A DNA stretch of 38,428 nt from Planctomycetota bacterium (lineage in GTDB: Bacteria > Planctomycetota > Planctomycetia > Pirellulales > Pirellulaceae). How positions within the stretch are numbered: the stretch's first letter is position 1; each line of letters begins with the position of its first letter. The stretch is taken from assembly GCA_014584305.1 (NCBI GenBank), contig JACTND010000018.1, positions 9,273 to 47,700 on the forward strand, read 5' to 3'. Shown here one piece after another: positions 24,815-34,229 of this stretch. A program made the position numbers and the translations under genes. The notes beneath the pieces are model-generated. The model was not told the DNA's origin and did not search any database. It worked only from the letters and a program-made list of their open reading frames with translations.

Positions 24815-25804
24815 TCAGCGTTTCAGAGCCCCGAGCGGACCTTTTAGCAAGGGCTCGATGAGTTGTTCCAGCGATACCAGGCCGACGGTTTGCCGATGCT
24901 GATTGACCACGCGCGCCAACGACTCGCGTTGAGATTGCATCCGCAAGATCACTTCTCCCAAGGGCTCCTCCGCCCGGCATTCGACCAATGGGCGAATGTT
25001 GTTCAGCGGCTGGTCGGGATCGTTCGCGACGAGCAAATCGACGATCCGCACGTACCCCAGGATTTCCGACCGCCGCTCGTTGGTCACCGCCAATTGCGTC
25101 ACATTGTTGTGTTGGGCAAGCCGCAGGGCCAACGCCGCCCGAATGCCGACCGGAATGCTCACGACTCGGGGCAGGGGAGTGGATAGGTCGCGGACGGGCC
25201 GGCTGGCGGCTTCGGCGAAATTCTGGGCCAACAGGCGCTGTGAGCGGTTCAGGATTCCCAGTTGCTGACCCTCGTCCAACGCGCGCTGCAGTTCTTCGCG
25301 GGCCAGCGCCATGCTGATCCGCTCCGGCGCGCGACCGAACACCCATTCCGTGAATCGCGACAGTCCCCACAGCACTACGATGGCCGGTGCCAAGAGCAAA
25401 CAAAAACAACCCAGTAGCGGCGACACCGCACGCAACAAGCGATTGGGCGCTTGGAAGAAAATGCTTTTCGGCAACAACTCGCCATAGACAAAGATCAAGG
25501 GTGTCATCAGCAACGTGGCGCTGATTTCCAAGGCAACCGACGTGGGATGCAAATACTGTTGCGTGATCAGAACCAAGGAAAACGACAACAAGTAATTGGC
25601 ACAGTTGTTGCCAATGAGCACGGAGGAAATGAAAGCGCCGTGATGATTGGTGAAAAACGTCAGCAGCTTGCTAAGGCGGTCACCTTCTCGTGCGTTCATG
25701 GCGATCTTCAGTCGGCTGGCGCGGTAGAAACCGGTTTCGCTGCCGCTGAACAGCGCGCTCAACATCAAACCGATCACAAACAGGATGATACCCAGCCAGA
25801 CCAT
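24815..25804 (-). CDS. DUF21/CBS-domain membrane protein (CNNM/CorC-type), short form
   Basis: 329 aa. N-terminal DUF21 transmembrane domain (about 1-180) with the family signature SALFSGSETGFYRASRLKI and a helix with GELLPKSIFF; then a soluble CBS-pair region (about 195-315). Members of this family transport or sense Mg2+/Co2+ in some organisms (CorC, MgtE-independent efflux); no direct evidence for the ion here. It lacks the C-terminal CorC/HlyC domain seen in the neighbouring paralogue. The ATG overlaps the stop of the upstream gene by one base (TAATG), so the two are translated together and may form a heteromer. Confidence 0.85.
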   Translation of the reverse strand: MVWLGIILFVIGLMLSALFSGSETGFYRASRLKIAMNAREGDRLSKLLTFFTNHHGAFISSVLIGNNCANYLLSFSLVLITQQYLHPTSVALEISATLLMTPLIFVYGELLPKSIFFQAPNRLLRAVSPLLGCFCLLLAPAIVVLWGLSRFTEWVFGRAPERISMALAREELQRALDEGQQLGILNRSQRLLAQNFAEAASRPVRDLSTPLPRVVSIPVGIRAALALRLAQHNNVTQLAVTNERRSEILGYVRIVDLLVANDPDQPLNNIRPLVECRAEEPLGEVILRMQSQRESLARVVNQHRQTVGLVSLEQLIEPLLKGPLGALKR

Positions 25805-27072
25805 TAACTTTCCTCCTCGGTCGCAGCCAGCCGCAACTCGACAATCAAGTTGCCGCGCTCACCAACCTCCACGACGCGAAAATGAAAGGGGCCCCAAGTA
25901 CATTCATCGCCCGCGAGTGCCAAACGTTGCATCGCTTCTTGGATGACGCCGGCGACGGTGACGCTGTGCGTTCGCGGGATCTCGACCTGCATCCGCCGCG
26001 CCAATTGACGGAGGCTCATCATCCCGGCCACCAACCACCGGCCCGGTTCGATAGGATGGAGTGGATTGCGGTCCAGCAGGCGTTTGCTGCGGCTGGGTGC
26101 GTAGGTGAAGACGGTTTCCAGAATGTCTTCGATAGTCAAGACACCGATCGTCTCACCGTACTCGTTGACGATCGCCGATACGGAGCTTTCGCCTTGCGCC
26201 ATTTGTTCAAAGGCATCGGCGACGGTAGCGCACCAGGGCAAGTAACTTACCCGGTCCCCTAAGCGTTCCAGATGATTGGCCGGCAACTCGCGGAAATCGT
26301 CCAAACGAATGGCGCGTGCGATCTCGTGACTGTGCGGTTCGGAGACCAATAAATAACCTCCGGCGGGCACCACTCCCTTCAAATCGGCCAGTGAGACGGG
26401 CGGTTGAAAGACTTCAAATTGTGAACGAGGCCTCATCCATTCGTCTGCACGAATCGCCGACAATTCGACAATGTTGTGCAGAACCGCTTGCTCTTGTTGA
26501 ACGATGGCGTCGTCCGAACTCGACAGCCGAATCGCGCGCTCCAGATCGGCGGTGGACAGGTATTGTTCCGGTTGAAATGTCGGCCAGATTACCCGTTGAG
26601 AAACACGGTTGATACGGCGCAGGATCGGCATGACCGGATCCACTACTCGCAACAGAAGGGTCAACGGGAGGCTTGCAAATGCGGACAATTGCTGGGGCGC
26701 AATGACGGCCAACGATTTTGGTAACACCTCGCCAATGAAGATCAATACCATCAATGAACCGGCGACGAATCCGCTGGCTTGCCAAGCGTTCCATCGCTCG
26801 AGACGTTCCAAGTGCAAGGCGGCCACGGAGCCGAGCGTAAAGAATGTCAGATTGACTAGCAAATTCCAGAAAAGGATGCCGGTCAACAAACGTTCCGGCT
26901 GGTTCAACAGCCGCGCGGCCACGCGCTGTGCCGGTGCACCGGCGGCCATCAGGCGGCGATCCAACGGACGCAACGAGAACAATGCCGCTTCGCTGCCGGA
27001 AAACAACGCCGACAAACCCAGCAACACGGTCATCGCTCCCAACCAAGGAGCTAACAGGAGCCAACTATCCAT
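25804..27072 (-). CDS. DUF21/CBS-domain membrane protein with CorC/HlyC C-terminal domain
   Basis: 422 aa paralogue of the gene that follows it. DUF21 domain (about 1-185) with ALFSGSEAALFSL and IGEVLPKSLAV, a CBS pair (about 205-325) containing VSAIVNEYGETIGVLTIEDILE, then a transporter-associated CorC/HlyC domain (about 335-415) ending HFRVVEVGERGNLIVELRL. This is the full domain order of the CNNM/CorC family of divalent cation transporters or regulators. It overlaps the ABC permease gene by eight bases upstream and the short paralogue by one base downstream, so a three-gene operon is clear. Confidence 0.88.
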   Translation of the reverse strand: MDSWLLLAPWLGAMTVLLGLSALFSGSEAALFSLRPLDRRLMAAGAPAQRVAARLLNQPERLLTGILFWNLLVNLTFFTLGSVAALHLERLERWNAWQASGFVAGSLMVLIFIGEVLPKSLAVIAPQQLSAFASLPLTLLLRVVDPVMPILRRINRVSQRVIWPTFQPEQYLSTADLERAIRLSSSDDAIVQQEQAVLHNIVELSAIRADEWMRPRSQFEVFQPPVSLADLKGVVPAGGYLLVSEPHSHEIARAIRLDDFRELPANHLERLGDRVSYLPWCATVADAFEQMAQGESSVSAIVNEYGETIGVLTIEDILETVFTYAPSRSKRLLDRNPLHPIEPGRWLVAGMMSLRQLARRMQVEIPRTHSVTVAGVIQEAMQRLALAGDECTWGPFHFRVVEVGERGNLIVELRLAATEEES

Positions 27073-28900
27073 CGTCGGTGGACTTCACACGACCCGACGC
27101 AACTAAAAACTCGCTGAGGCGCGGCATCAGCATGGCCGTAGTGGCAAAACCGTACGAAAACGAAACCACGATCACCGCCGGCGTATAGTTCTTCAACAAT
27201 AGGCTGGTGATCGTATAAAACATGGCAAACGGCAACAGCATGGCAGCCAAAAACAGCGCCGTGGAATGGATGTGCCACCCCAATGCGATATACAACCCGA
27301 CCGCCCCGCCCACGATACACGCCAGGAACGGCGTCAACTGGGCCTCCACATTCCCGGTAAACGAAACCATCATCACCATGCTGGTAATCACGCCCAAAAA
27401 TAAAAAGAATACCGTTCCCAAGCTGACGCCAATTGCCGCGCGGCTTGTGGAATGCGACAAACCGCAATGAACGCCCAAGGCGGTGACGAAAATCACAAGC
27501 ACGCTTTGCCCGATTAACAGAAAGACGAAATTCTCTAACGTCATGCCGCGCGTCCACCAGACGTATCCGCACAACACCAGCGGCCAGAGGATCATGTCCA
27601 GCGCCACATACATCACGCCCAACATCTTGCCGAACAGAAACTCCTTGGGTGAAAGATCGGTCACCCGCAAAAGCTCCAGCGATTGACCATCGCGCTCGGA
27701 CGTGATGCTGGAAACTGCCAAGGCGTTGATCATCACCAGGCTCACCAACATAAAGGGAGCCAACAACTGGGCAACGACAGGGACGGTCACCCCGACGTCG
27801 GCGGTCACGCGCGTCGTCGCTCCTGTCTCCGTCAACCACCATAATCCACTGGCGACGGCAAACCCCGCCAGCCAGTAAACCAACCGCACCAGCACGATCT
27901 TCTTGCCATAGGCCCACGTGCACATTTCTCGCCAGAGCACGGGATTGTCCCACACCTCGCGCGACTTGGAGGATGCGCGGCGCGGTTGGTCGTCGATATG
28001 CCCGTGACGCCCCGTCGATGTTTGGCGGCGCTGGTCGCCGGCCAATTTGCCTTCGATAGTCAATGTCGCCGATGGTCCGTCCACAGCGTCGGAATACTCA
28101 GCGGGACCGGGGCGAATGTCACGGCTGGGGTTCCAGTACCGTACGCGGGCCACCGCAACGCCGATGAGGCACGCGCTAATTGCCGCTGTCGTCACCAAAT
28201 AGGGCACGACTCGGGACGAGGCGGTTTCCACAATGTCGGCCTGGCTGACTGCCAAAATCGCTTGCCACGGGCTCAATGCCGCCGAAAGTGTCGGCCCCCA
28301 ACCCTGCCAGTCCAACCAAGCAATCGCTTCCGCAAATCCCATCCAGGCCACCAATACTAAGACCACTAAAGCCAAAGTCTGGAAAGTCTTCTCGCGCCAA
28401 AAGGCAATGGTCGTCCCCACACATCCGGCGGCGAAACAGGTCACCAATGTTACGGCAAATGCCCACCAGACCTGATAGAAACTACTGCCGCCGAACAGAA
28501 TGATCAACATCATGATGGGGAATCCGACCAGCAACATCGATACGACGGACAACATACTGGCCAATAGCTTGCCGAATACCAATTCGGCGTTGGTCAATCG
28601 AGTGATCAACAATAGAATCAGCGTTTGCCGATCCTTCTCGACGGTCACACCGCTGGCCGTCTGGACGGCGGCCAAGAATGTCAACAGCGCCAACTGCAAA
28701 GGTGCTACAATCTGAAACAAGACGGTTCCAAAGCGGGCCATGTCGCTGACGTTGCGGATAATCTGCGGGCCGTTCAGAATCATCCAAGCGGTCGAAATCA
28801 ACAACAATAACGCGGCGCCGTACACCGTGCGCAGCACATAAATCCGCGGCCGGCGCGGCGCTACAACGACTTCGCGAGTAAATACGGGTCCAACCAACAC
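27065..28900 (-). CDS. Duplicated ABC-2-type transport permease
   Basis: 611 aa, GTG start preceded by GGAGC. About twelve to thirteen transmembrane helices arranged in two homologous halves (about 20-255 and 330-605) joined by a polar linker. Each half carries the ABC-2 permease motif after its second helix: EKDRQTLILL...LVFGKLL (about 88-112) and ERDGQSLELL...FLFGKML (about 402-427). This duplication makes it a fused pair of permease units. No ATP-binding subunit is encoded beside it in this window, so the partner must be elsewhere. It heads the operon with the two DUF21-CBS genes. The substrate is unknown. Confidence 0.85.
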   Translation of the reverse strand: MLVGPVFTREVVVAPRRPRIYVLRTVYGAALLLLISTAWMILNGPQIIRNVSDMARFGTVLFQIVAPLQLALLTFLAAVQTASGVTVEKDRQTLILLLITRLTNAELVFGKLLASMLSVVSMLLVGFPIMMLIILFGGSSFYQVWWAFAVTLVTCFAAGCVGTTIAFWREKTFQTLALVVLVLVAWMGFAEAIAWLDWQGWGPTLSAALSPWQAILAVSQADIVETASSRVVPYLVTTAAISACLIGVAVARVRYWNPSRDIRPGPAEYSDAVDGPSATLTIEGKLAGDQRRQTSTGRHGHIDDQPRRASSKSREVWDNPVLWREMCTWAYGKKIVLVRLVYWLAGFAVASGLWWLTETGATTRVTADVGVTVPVVAQLLAPFMLVSLVMINALAVSSITSERDGQSLELLRVTDLSPKEFLFGKMLGVMYVALDMILWPLVLCGYVWWTRGMTLENFVFLLIGQSVLVIFVTALGVHCGLSHSTSRAAIGVSLGTVFFLFLGVITSMVMMVSFTGNVEAQLTPFLACIVGGAVGLYIALGWHIHSTALFLAAMLLPFAMFYTITSLLLKNYTPAVIVVSFSYGFATTAMLMPRLSEFLVASGRVKSTDDG

Positions 28901-29165
28901 GTCTTATGCTCCTATTCCCAGTTCGAACGGCGCCCAGAGAAGGCACGGTTCTGGCGGGTTCATTGTAGGGGGAATGCCTTGCTTCTTGACGGGCGGCACA
29001 TCGCGATGTCGCCGAACGGGCACGATTTGGGGAGATGCGGCCAATTCGGCGGGATTCCGTACCCAAAACCGAACATAAGAAAGATTATCGGACGTTGGGG
29101 ATCCGGTCACAATCCGCCGTATTTTCGCATTCTCGCACTGGGGTCTGGGGTTTGAGAACACCATA

Positions 29166-30134
29166 TCAGGAAGGCTCGGCAACCTCGGCATCCAAGTATT
29201 TTCCCATCACGCGGAACTTGCTGTACCGTTTCTCCAAGAGTTCCTCGATCGGCTGGCTGGCCAGCGCGGTCAAATTGCGCTTGAGATACCCGCGCAGATC
29301 GACCGCCATGCGGTGGGGATCGCGGTGCGCCCCTCCTGGCGGTTCGGGAATGACGTCATCGACCACACCGAATCCTGGCAAGTCGCGGGCGGTGAAACGC
29401 AACGCTTCGGCAGCCCGCGGTGCGTGTTCATGGCTTTTCCAGAGAATCCCGGCGCAGCCTTCCGGGCTAATGACCGAGTAATAAGCATACTGCAGCATCG
29501 CTACCCGGTCGCCGACGCCGATTCCCAGCGCGCCGCCACTGCCTCCTTCGCCGATCACCACGCAGACGATCGGCGTCCGCAAGCGCGACATTTCAAACAT
29601 GTTCTCGGCAATCACTTGGGCTTGGCCGCGCTCCTCGGCGCCGATGCCGGGATACGCCCCCGGCGTATCAATAAAACAAACGACGGGCAAGCCAAACTTT
29701 TCGGCGAGCCGCATCTTGCTCATCGCCTTACGATAACCTTCGGGATGTGCGCAGCCAAAATAGTTTTCTGTCCGCTCTTTTAGATTGCGTCCTTTTTGGT
29801 GGCCAATCACCATTAGTTTCAAGGCGTCTAGTCGGGCAAAACCGGTGCGCAGAGCCCGATCATCGCCATACTTTCGGTCGCCGTGCAACTCGACAAATTC
29901 GTCGAAAACCAGCGCCAGGTAATCGGTGGTGTGCGGCCGATTCTTGTGCCGCGCCACCTGCACAATCTGCCAAGCGGTCAGGTTGTCGTAGATGTCGCGC
30001 GTTACCCGCACCAATTCTTGACGCACCTGGCGAATCTGTTCCATGTGGGCCGGTGTTGTATCGCGGACTTGCTCCAGTCGCGTCAATTCGGCTTGCAGAT
30101 CCGCAATCGGTTGCTCAAACGCTAAATAGTCCAT
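29166..30134 (-). CDS. accA: Acetyl-CoA carboxylase carboxyltransferase subunit alpha
   Basis: Alpha subunit of the carboxyltransferase that moves the carboxyl group from carboxybiotin to acetyl-CoA, the first committed step of fatty acid synthesis. 322 aa, normal length. It shows the N-terminal helical segment (FEQPIADLQAEL), DYLALVFDEFVELHGDR, the GHQKGRN motif and the GEGGSGGALGIGVGDRV glycine-rich loop, and AYYSVISPEGCAGILW, all classic AccA. It starts 19 bases after the kinase gene stop on the same strand, so the kinase and accA form one transcription unit. accB, accC and accD are not in the window. Confidence 0.96.
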   Translation of the reverse strand: MDYLAFEQPIADLQAELTRLEQVRDTTPAHMEQIRQVRQELVRVTRDIYDNLTAWQIVQVARHKNRPHTTDYLALVFDEFVELHGDRKYGDDRALRTGFARLDALKLMVIGHQKGRNLKERTENYFGCAHPEGYRKAMSKMRLAEKFGLPVVCFIDTPGAYPGIGAEERGQAQVIAENMFEMSRLRTPIVCVVIGEGGSGGALGIGVGDRVAMLQYAYYSVISPEGCAGILWKSHEHAPRAAEALRFTARDLPGFGVVDDVIPEPPGGAHRDPHRMAVDLRGYLKRNLTALASQPIEELLEKRYSKFRVMGKYLDAEVAEPS

Positions 30135-30153
30135 GGTTTGGTCGGCGTCCCCA

Positions 30154-31020
30154 TTATTCGTTGAGCGCGTGTCGCCGGCGTGCGCCGGCCCGGTAGATTT
30201 GCACGCGCTGAAATTCGAGGAGGAAGTCGCGCATCGAGTTCGGGCGCCCCTCGGGCTTTTTCGACAGCATTCGCATCACCAAAGTCGCGAACTCCGCGGT
30301 GATCCGATTGTCGGCCGCTTGCAACGACGGTACTGGTGCGCGGAGGTGCTTGTTGAGCAGATCGTCGGCATTGGCGGCGGTAAACGGCAATTTGGCCGAG
30401 GACAACTCATACAGCACACATCCGTAGGAATAAATGTCGGCCCGCTGGTCCAATTTCTGCCGCCGAATTTGCTCGGGTGAAATGTAACTCCTCGTTCCCC
30501 GCACTACTTTTTGCCGAGTGCCAAACAAGCTGAATCCCGATTTCCATTTCTGCGCGATCGAGAAATCGATCAGTTTCAGATTCGCCTGTTCGTCCGCCAA
30601 AAAATTGTCCGGCTTGATATCGCAATGAATCCACCCTTTCTCATGGACATGCGCCAGCGCTTCCGCGCTGCGGCGCACAATGGCGGGCAAATTGATCTCC
30701 ACAAACTCGGGTCGATCGCGCAGTTCGAGCTTTAAGTTCCGCGCATTGAACAATTGCATCGAAATAAACGGAACGCCATACTCGCCGTGGTAGCCGTAGA
30801 TCTTGATAATGTTAGGGTGATCCAAGGATTGGGCCACCAGCGTCTCATGTTTCAGTTGCTCGATCTGTTCCTTGTCCTTGGCGAACTCTTTATGCAAGAG
30901 CTTGAGCGCCACGCGCTCTTTCTCCCCCTCGCGAATGGCCTCCCAGACTTGCGTCGTGTTGCCCGACCGAATGAGTCGAATCAACTGAAAAGGACCAATG
31001 AAATCTCTGCCGCCTGCCAC
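30154..31020 (-). CDS. Small cytosolic serine/threonine protein kinase (altered HRD and DFG motifs)
   Basis: 288 aa, essentially a bare Hanks-type kinase domain with no transmembrane or sensor part; GTG start. P-loop LIRSGNTTQVWEA, VALK with Lys40, helix-C Glu59, catalytic loop IHCDIKPDN (D134, K136, N139), metal-binding LIDFSIAQ (D152) and SYISPEQI in place of APE. The HRD Arg is Cys133 (a non-RD kinase) and the DFG Gly is Ser154, yet the key Lys and both Asp residues are present, so activity is likely. It precedes accA by 19 bases, which makes a link to fatty acid synthesis an attractive but unproven idea. Confidence 0.88.
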   Translation of the reverse strand: MAGGRDFIGPFQLIRLIRSGNTTQVWEAIREGEKERVALKLLHKEFAKDKEQIEQLKHETLVAQSLDHPNIIKIYGYHGEYGVPFISMQLFNARNLKLELRDRPEFVEINLPAIVRRSAEALAHVHEKGWIHCDIKPDNFLADEQANLKLIDFSIAQKWKSGFSLFGTRQKVVRGTRSYISPEQIRRQKLDQRADIYSYGCVLYELSSAKLPFTAANADDLLNKHLRAPVPSLQAADNRITAEFATLVMRMLSKKPEGRPNSMRDFLLEFQRVQIYRAGARRRHALNE

Positions 31021-31191
31021 GGTTCGTACTTTCCTAACGGAGCTTAATCAGTTGCATACCAAGTCACTGAATGTCCACTCGTGTCTGTCGAGACCGCTTG
31101 CCAGTGTAGCGTTTTCCGCCCGATTTCGGCAGCGGGCGATAACCCAGCGGCGCGCCTCTCATGCGAAGCTGCGGCGGGCCAACCCGAGGCC

Positions 31192-31950
31192 TTAGACGTC
31201 GGGCGGGTACTCCACGTTGACCAAGAACAGTCCATGCGGCGGCGCAGTCGGACCAGCCAATTGACGATCGCAACTCCGTAGAACCTTGCCTAACCAAGAT
31301 ACCGGCTGCTTGTTCCGACCGATCAACACCAGGGAACCGGCAATCGCCCGCACCATGTTGTAAAGGAAACCATCGGCCGTGATTTCAATGTCATAATACT
31401 CGAACGACCCCACAGGACCACCGCGTACCGTCAATTGGCTCACCGTGCGGACCGTGCTCTTGCGCGTGGAACCGACGGTTTGAAAGCTGGCGAAATCGTG
31501 GCGCCCGATCAGGACCAAGGCCGCCGCTTGCATGGCCGACAAATCCAAACAATAGGGCACGAACCAGCGATAGCGCCGAGAGAAAACGTCCAACAACCGC
31601 CCCGCTTGGATCTGGTACCGATAGGTCTTGGCAACTGCATCGCGAATCGCATGAAATCCTTGGGGCGCTTCGACAATACGCAGTACCTCAATGTCGCGCG
31701 GCAAACAGGCGTTGAGCGCGCGCACCAACGTCTCCGGTGGCAGTGCGCTGCGCGTCCGCAGGCTACACACCTGGCCCAGGGCGTGGACACCAGCATCGGT
31801 CCGACCACTGGCTTGCACGCGGCAAAACTCGCCAGTTACTCGTTTCCACGCCGTTTCGACGCACTGTTGAAGGGAGAGGCCGTTCGCTTGCCACTGCCAA
31901 CCAACGTACTCGCTGCCATCGTAGGCGAGAGTCAGCTTCAAGAAGCGCAT
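31192..31950 (-). CDS. truA: tRNA pseudouridine(38-40) synthase
   Basis: Isomerises uridines 38-40 in the tRNA anticodon arm. 252 aa, typical length. Starts MRFLKLTLAYDGSEYVGWQWQ, the standard TruA opening; the catalytic motif ASGRTDAGVHA includes Asp52; the later segments FASFQTVGSTRKSTVRTV and FLYNMVRAIAGSLVLIG are also family-typical. The start overlaps the end of asd by 13 bases, pointing to an asd-truA operon. Confidence 0.95.
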   Translation of the reverse strand: MRFLKLTLAYDGSEYVGWQWQANGLSLQQCVETAWKRVTGEFCRVQASGRTDAGVHALGQVCSLRTRSALPPETLVRALNACLPRDIEVLRIVEAPQGFHAIRDAVAKTYRYQIQAGRLLDVFSRRYRWFVPYCLDLSAMQAAALVLIGRHDFASFQTVGSTRKSTVRTVSQLTVRGGPVGSFEYYDIEITADGFLYNMVRAIAGSLVLIGRNKQPVSWLGKVLRSCDRQLAGPTAPPHGLFLVNVEYPPDV

Positions 31951-32960
31951 GGGACGCGCCGCTCAGCAGCTAAGAGTTCGGCGATCTGTACCGCGTTGGT
32001 CGCTGCCCCTTTGCGCAGGTTGTCGCTGACGCACCAGAACGAAAGTGCCCGCGGGTTGAACAGGTCCTGCCGGATCCGGCCGACGACCACATCGTCCCGC
32101 CCGTCCACATTTAGCGGCATGGGATAATGCTTTTCGGATAGGTTGTCCCAGACCTGGATACCGGGGGCCGCAGCGAAAATCTGCCGGGCCGCTTCGACAC
32201 TCAACGGCCGCTCACATTCCACGAAGATCGACTCGCTGTGGCAATTCGAAACAGGAACACGCACGCACGTGGGACAAATCTCAATCGAGTCGTCACCCAA
32301 AATCTTGTGCGTCTCATAGACCATTTTCAGCTCTTCCGAAGTGTAACCGGCGGTTTTGGCCGATCCGATGTGCGGAATCAAATTGAACGCCAGCGGATGG
32401 GCAAACGTTTCATAATCATGCGCGCTCCCCTGCAATGCTTGTTGCGTTCCGCTCCGCAGGTCGCGTTGACCGGCGACTCCGGCGCCGCTGGCCGCCTGGT
32501 ACGTGGCCACCACCACACGCTTGACCCGCGCCGCATCGTGTAAAGGTTTCAGGCAGACGACCAATTGAGTGGTCGAACAATTGGGGCTGGCGATGATCCC
32601 GCGATGATGAGCAATGGCTTGCGGGTTGACTTCCGACACAATCAAGGGAACATCCGCGCGCATCCGATGGAAACCGCTTTCATCCACCACGATCGCGCCG
32701 CGGGCAATGGCCCAGGGGACGAACTCTCCGGCGACGTCGTCCGGCGTACTGGCGATCGCCAGGTCCACACCGTCAAACGCTTCGGGACTCAAGGCCTCCA
32801 CGGTCAGACACTTGTCGTGAAAAGGGACACGTTGGCCGGCGGAACGGGGCGACGCGATCAGCCTCAGCGACTGCATCGGGAATCGTCGTTCCTCCAAGAG
32901 GCGCAAGACCAATTGACCAACCGCGCCCGTCGCGCCGACTACTGCGACATGCATATTCAT
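31938..32960 (-). CDS. asd: Aspartate-semialdehyde dehydrogenase
   Basis: Reduces aspartyl phosphate to aspartate semialdehyde, the branch point for lysine/diaminopimelate, threonine and methionine. 340 aa from the ATG at 32960 (a second ATG two codons on is equally possible); the longer in-frame extension lies inside yidD and is rejected. The N-terminal Rossmann motif is VAVVGATGAVGQ, the catalytic Cys128 lies in SPNCSTTQL, and the substrate region has YQAASGAG and the conserved CVRVPVSNCHSES with His241. It starts seven bases after the yidD stop and overlaps truA at its end. Confidence 0.95.
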   Translation of the reverse strand: MNMHVAVVGATGAVGQLVLRLLEERRFPMQSLRLIASPRSAGQRVPFHDKCLTVEALSPEAFDGVDLAIASTPDDVAGEFVPWAIARGAIVVDESGFHRMRADVPLIVSEVNPQAIAHHRGIIASPNCSTTQLVVCLKPLHDAARVKRVVVATYQAASGAGVAGQRDLRSGTQQALQGSAHDYETFAHPLAFNLIPHIGSAKTAGYTSEELKMVYETHKILGDDSIEICPTCVRVPVSNCHSESIFVECERPLSVEAARQIFAAAPGIQVWDNLSEKHYPMPLNVDGRDDVVVGRIRQDLFNPRALSFWCVSDNLRKGAATNAVQIAELLAAERRVPCAS

Positions 32961-32967
32961 AGATTGA

Positions 32968-33297
32968 CTACTCTTGATTGCTGTTTTTTTGAGCGGCGGT
33001 CGCACCGTCCGCCGCCGATACACTTTGGTCCGCAGCGGTGCGCTTGGGCGGAACCGGATCATCGCCAAAGGTTCCCCAAGGGTGACAGCGCAACAACCGC
33101 CGAACGGTCAACCAACCGCCGCGCCATGCGCCATGCAGTTGCAAGGCTTCAAGGGCATAGTGTGAGCACGTCGGGCGATGGCGGCATAGCCCATGGCCAC
33201 CGTTGAGAATTCTCAGCAACGGCCCCAGCGATACCTGGTACAGCCGCACAACCAAGATCAGCAAATATCGCACAACGTTCTTCGCGGAAAACAACAC
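32968..33297 (-). CDS. yidD: Membrane protein insertion efficiency factor YidD
   Basis: Small amphipathic membrane-associated protein that assists YidC-dependent insertion. 109 aa from a GTG at 33297; the TTG just after is an alternative. The family core is present: [25 protein letters not shown] and [19 protein letters not shown] hydrophilic tail of about 25 residues follows the core. Usually yidD lies beside rnpA and yidC; here it lies between a ThuA-like gene and asd, and its start lies 40 bases inside the end of the ThuA-like gene. Confidence 0.9.
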   Translation of the reverse strand: MLFSAKNVVRYLLILVVRLYQVSLGPLLRILNGGHGLCRHRPTCSHYALEALQLHGAWRGGWLTVRRLLRCHPWGTFGDDPVPPKRTAADQSVSAADGATAAQKNSNQE

Positions 33298-34229
33298 GCC
33301 GGTTGAGCCGCCTCACCCACCAGCGTTTCCTGAGCAGTGGGAAAAGGGTCTGGGACCGGGATGTCCACGTGATCCGTCACGAGCCATTGACAACAGCGTT
33401 GTAACAAACAACGAAAGCCAATGCAACGGAACGCGCGGGTATCTTCTTGTCCCCCCCACAAATGCCCTGGCAAGAACGTCAACACGCGGCCGGTCTCATA
33501 CGGCACCCACCACACGATCGGCTCATGCCAACCCGTGCCGCCGCTGGCGCGGGTGCTCTTAGCCGTCGCCAGCACGTTCAGATTCTCCGCCGGACCGCGC
33601 TGGCCATGATAGAGTTCGTCATGGGCGTGCATCCAGGAATTGGGCATGTCGGCAAAAATCGGGTGCGCGGTTTGCCGTGCGGCAATCGGCCAATCGTGCA
33701 GGCCGCCGTGCCCGGCGCCGATCCCTTCTCCGGCCGGTTCGCGAACCAATTGATTGTCCTCGTTCCAATACATGCGCGCCCCCTCCCCTGCCCCGCGCCA
33801 CAATAGTCCGACCATCTGTTCGTACTCGCGCCACCCAGGAAAGGCGTTGTTCGCGGCATGTTGGATCACCACGCGCCCTCCATCGGCGACGAATTTCACA
33901 AAGTGATCGCGGACAGGTTCCGGCCACAGTTCGCCATTGTAGTCGCTCAGGACAAGATCACAGGCGGCGAAGTCCGGGCGCCAAGCATCCCACGCCTCCG
34001 GTGGCGAGCCGTTGGGGGGCGCGGTGCTGACCCGGACGTCGAACTTCCCGGTCGACTCCAAAATCTGTTGCATGAACGGCGTAGTGCGCCGCCAATCGTG
34101 GTTGTTTTGTCCGCTTAGAATCAACACGCGGATGTTGTCGCCACCGAGGGCCGGCGCCCCGCGGACAAACCATCCGCCCGCGACCAGCGCTCCCGTCGAT
34201 CCAAGAAATGTTCTGCGGTCCATTGTCAT
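33258..34229 (-). CDS. Tat-exported ThuA-like domain protein
   Basis: 323 aa. The N-terminus has a twin-arginine signal ([18 protein letters not shown]) for export of a folded protein. The mature part is a ThuA-like, class I amidotransferase-type fold: [14 protein letters not shown] at the start, [31 protein letters not shown] and later HDELYHG and [17 protein letters not shown] segments ending with [10 protein letters not shown]. ThuA proteins are linked to sugar metabolism and are much expanded in planctomycetes, but the reaction is not known. The start has GGAGG about ten bases upstream. Its last 40 bases overlap the yidD start. Confidence 0.88.
   Translation of the reverse strand: MTMDRRTFLGSTGALVAGGWFVRGAPALGGDNIRVLILSGQNNHDWRRTTPFMQQILESTGKFDVRVSTAPPNGSPPEAWDAWRPDFAACDLVLSDYNGELWPEPVRDHFVKFVADGGRVVIQHAANNAFPGWREYEQMVGLLWRGAGEGARMYWNEDNQLVREPAGEGIGAGHGGLHDWPIAARQTAHPIFADMPNSWMHAHDELYHGQRGPAENLNVLATAKSTRASGGTGWHEPIVWWVPYETGRVLTFLPGHLWGGQEDTRAFRCIGFRCLLQRCCQWLVTDHVDIPVPDPFPTAQETLVGEAAQPACCFPRRTLCDIC

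Noticed and set aside
28904..29191. 95-aa minus-strand ORF between accA and the ABC permease
   Set aside because: It overlaps the end of accA, has low-complexity Pro/Arg-rich composition and no ribosome binding site; likely chance. It remains possible as a leader ORF but cannot be supported.
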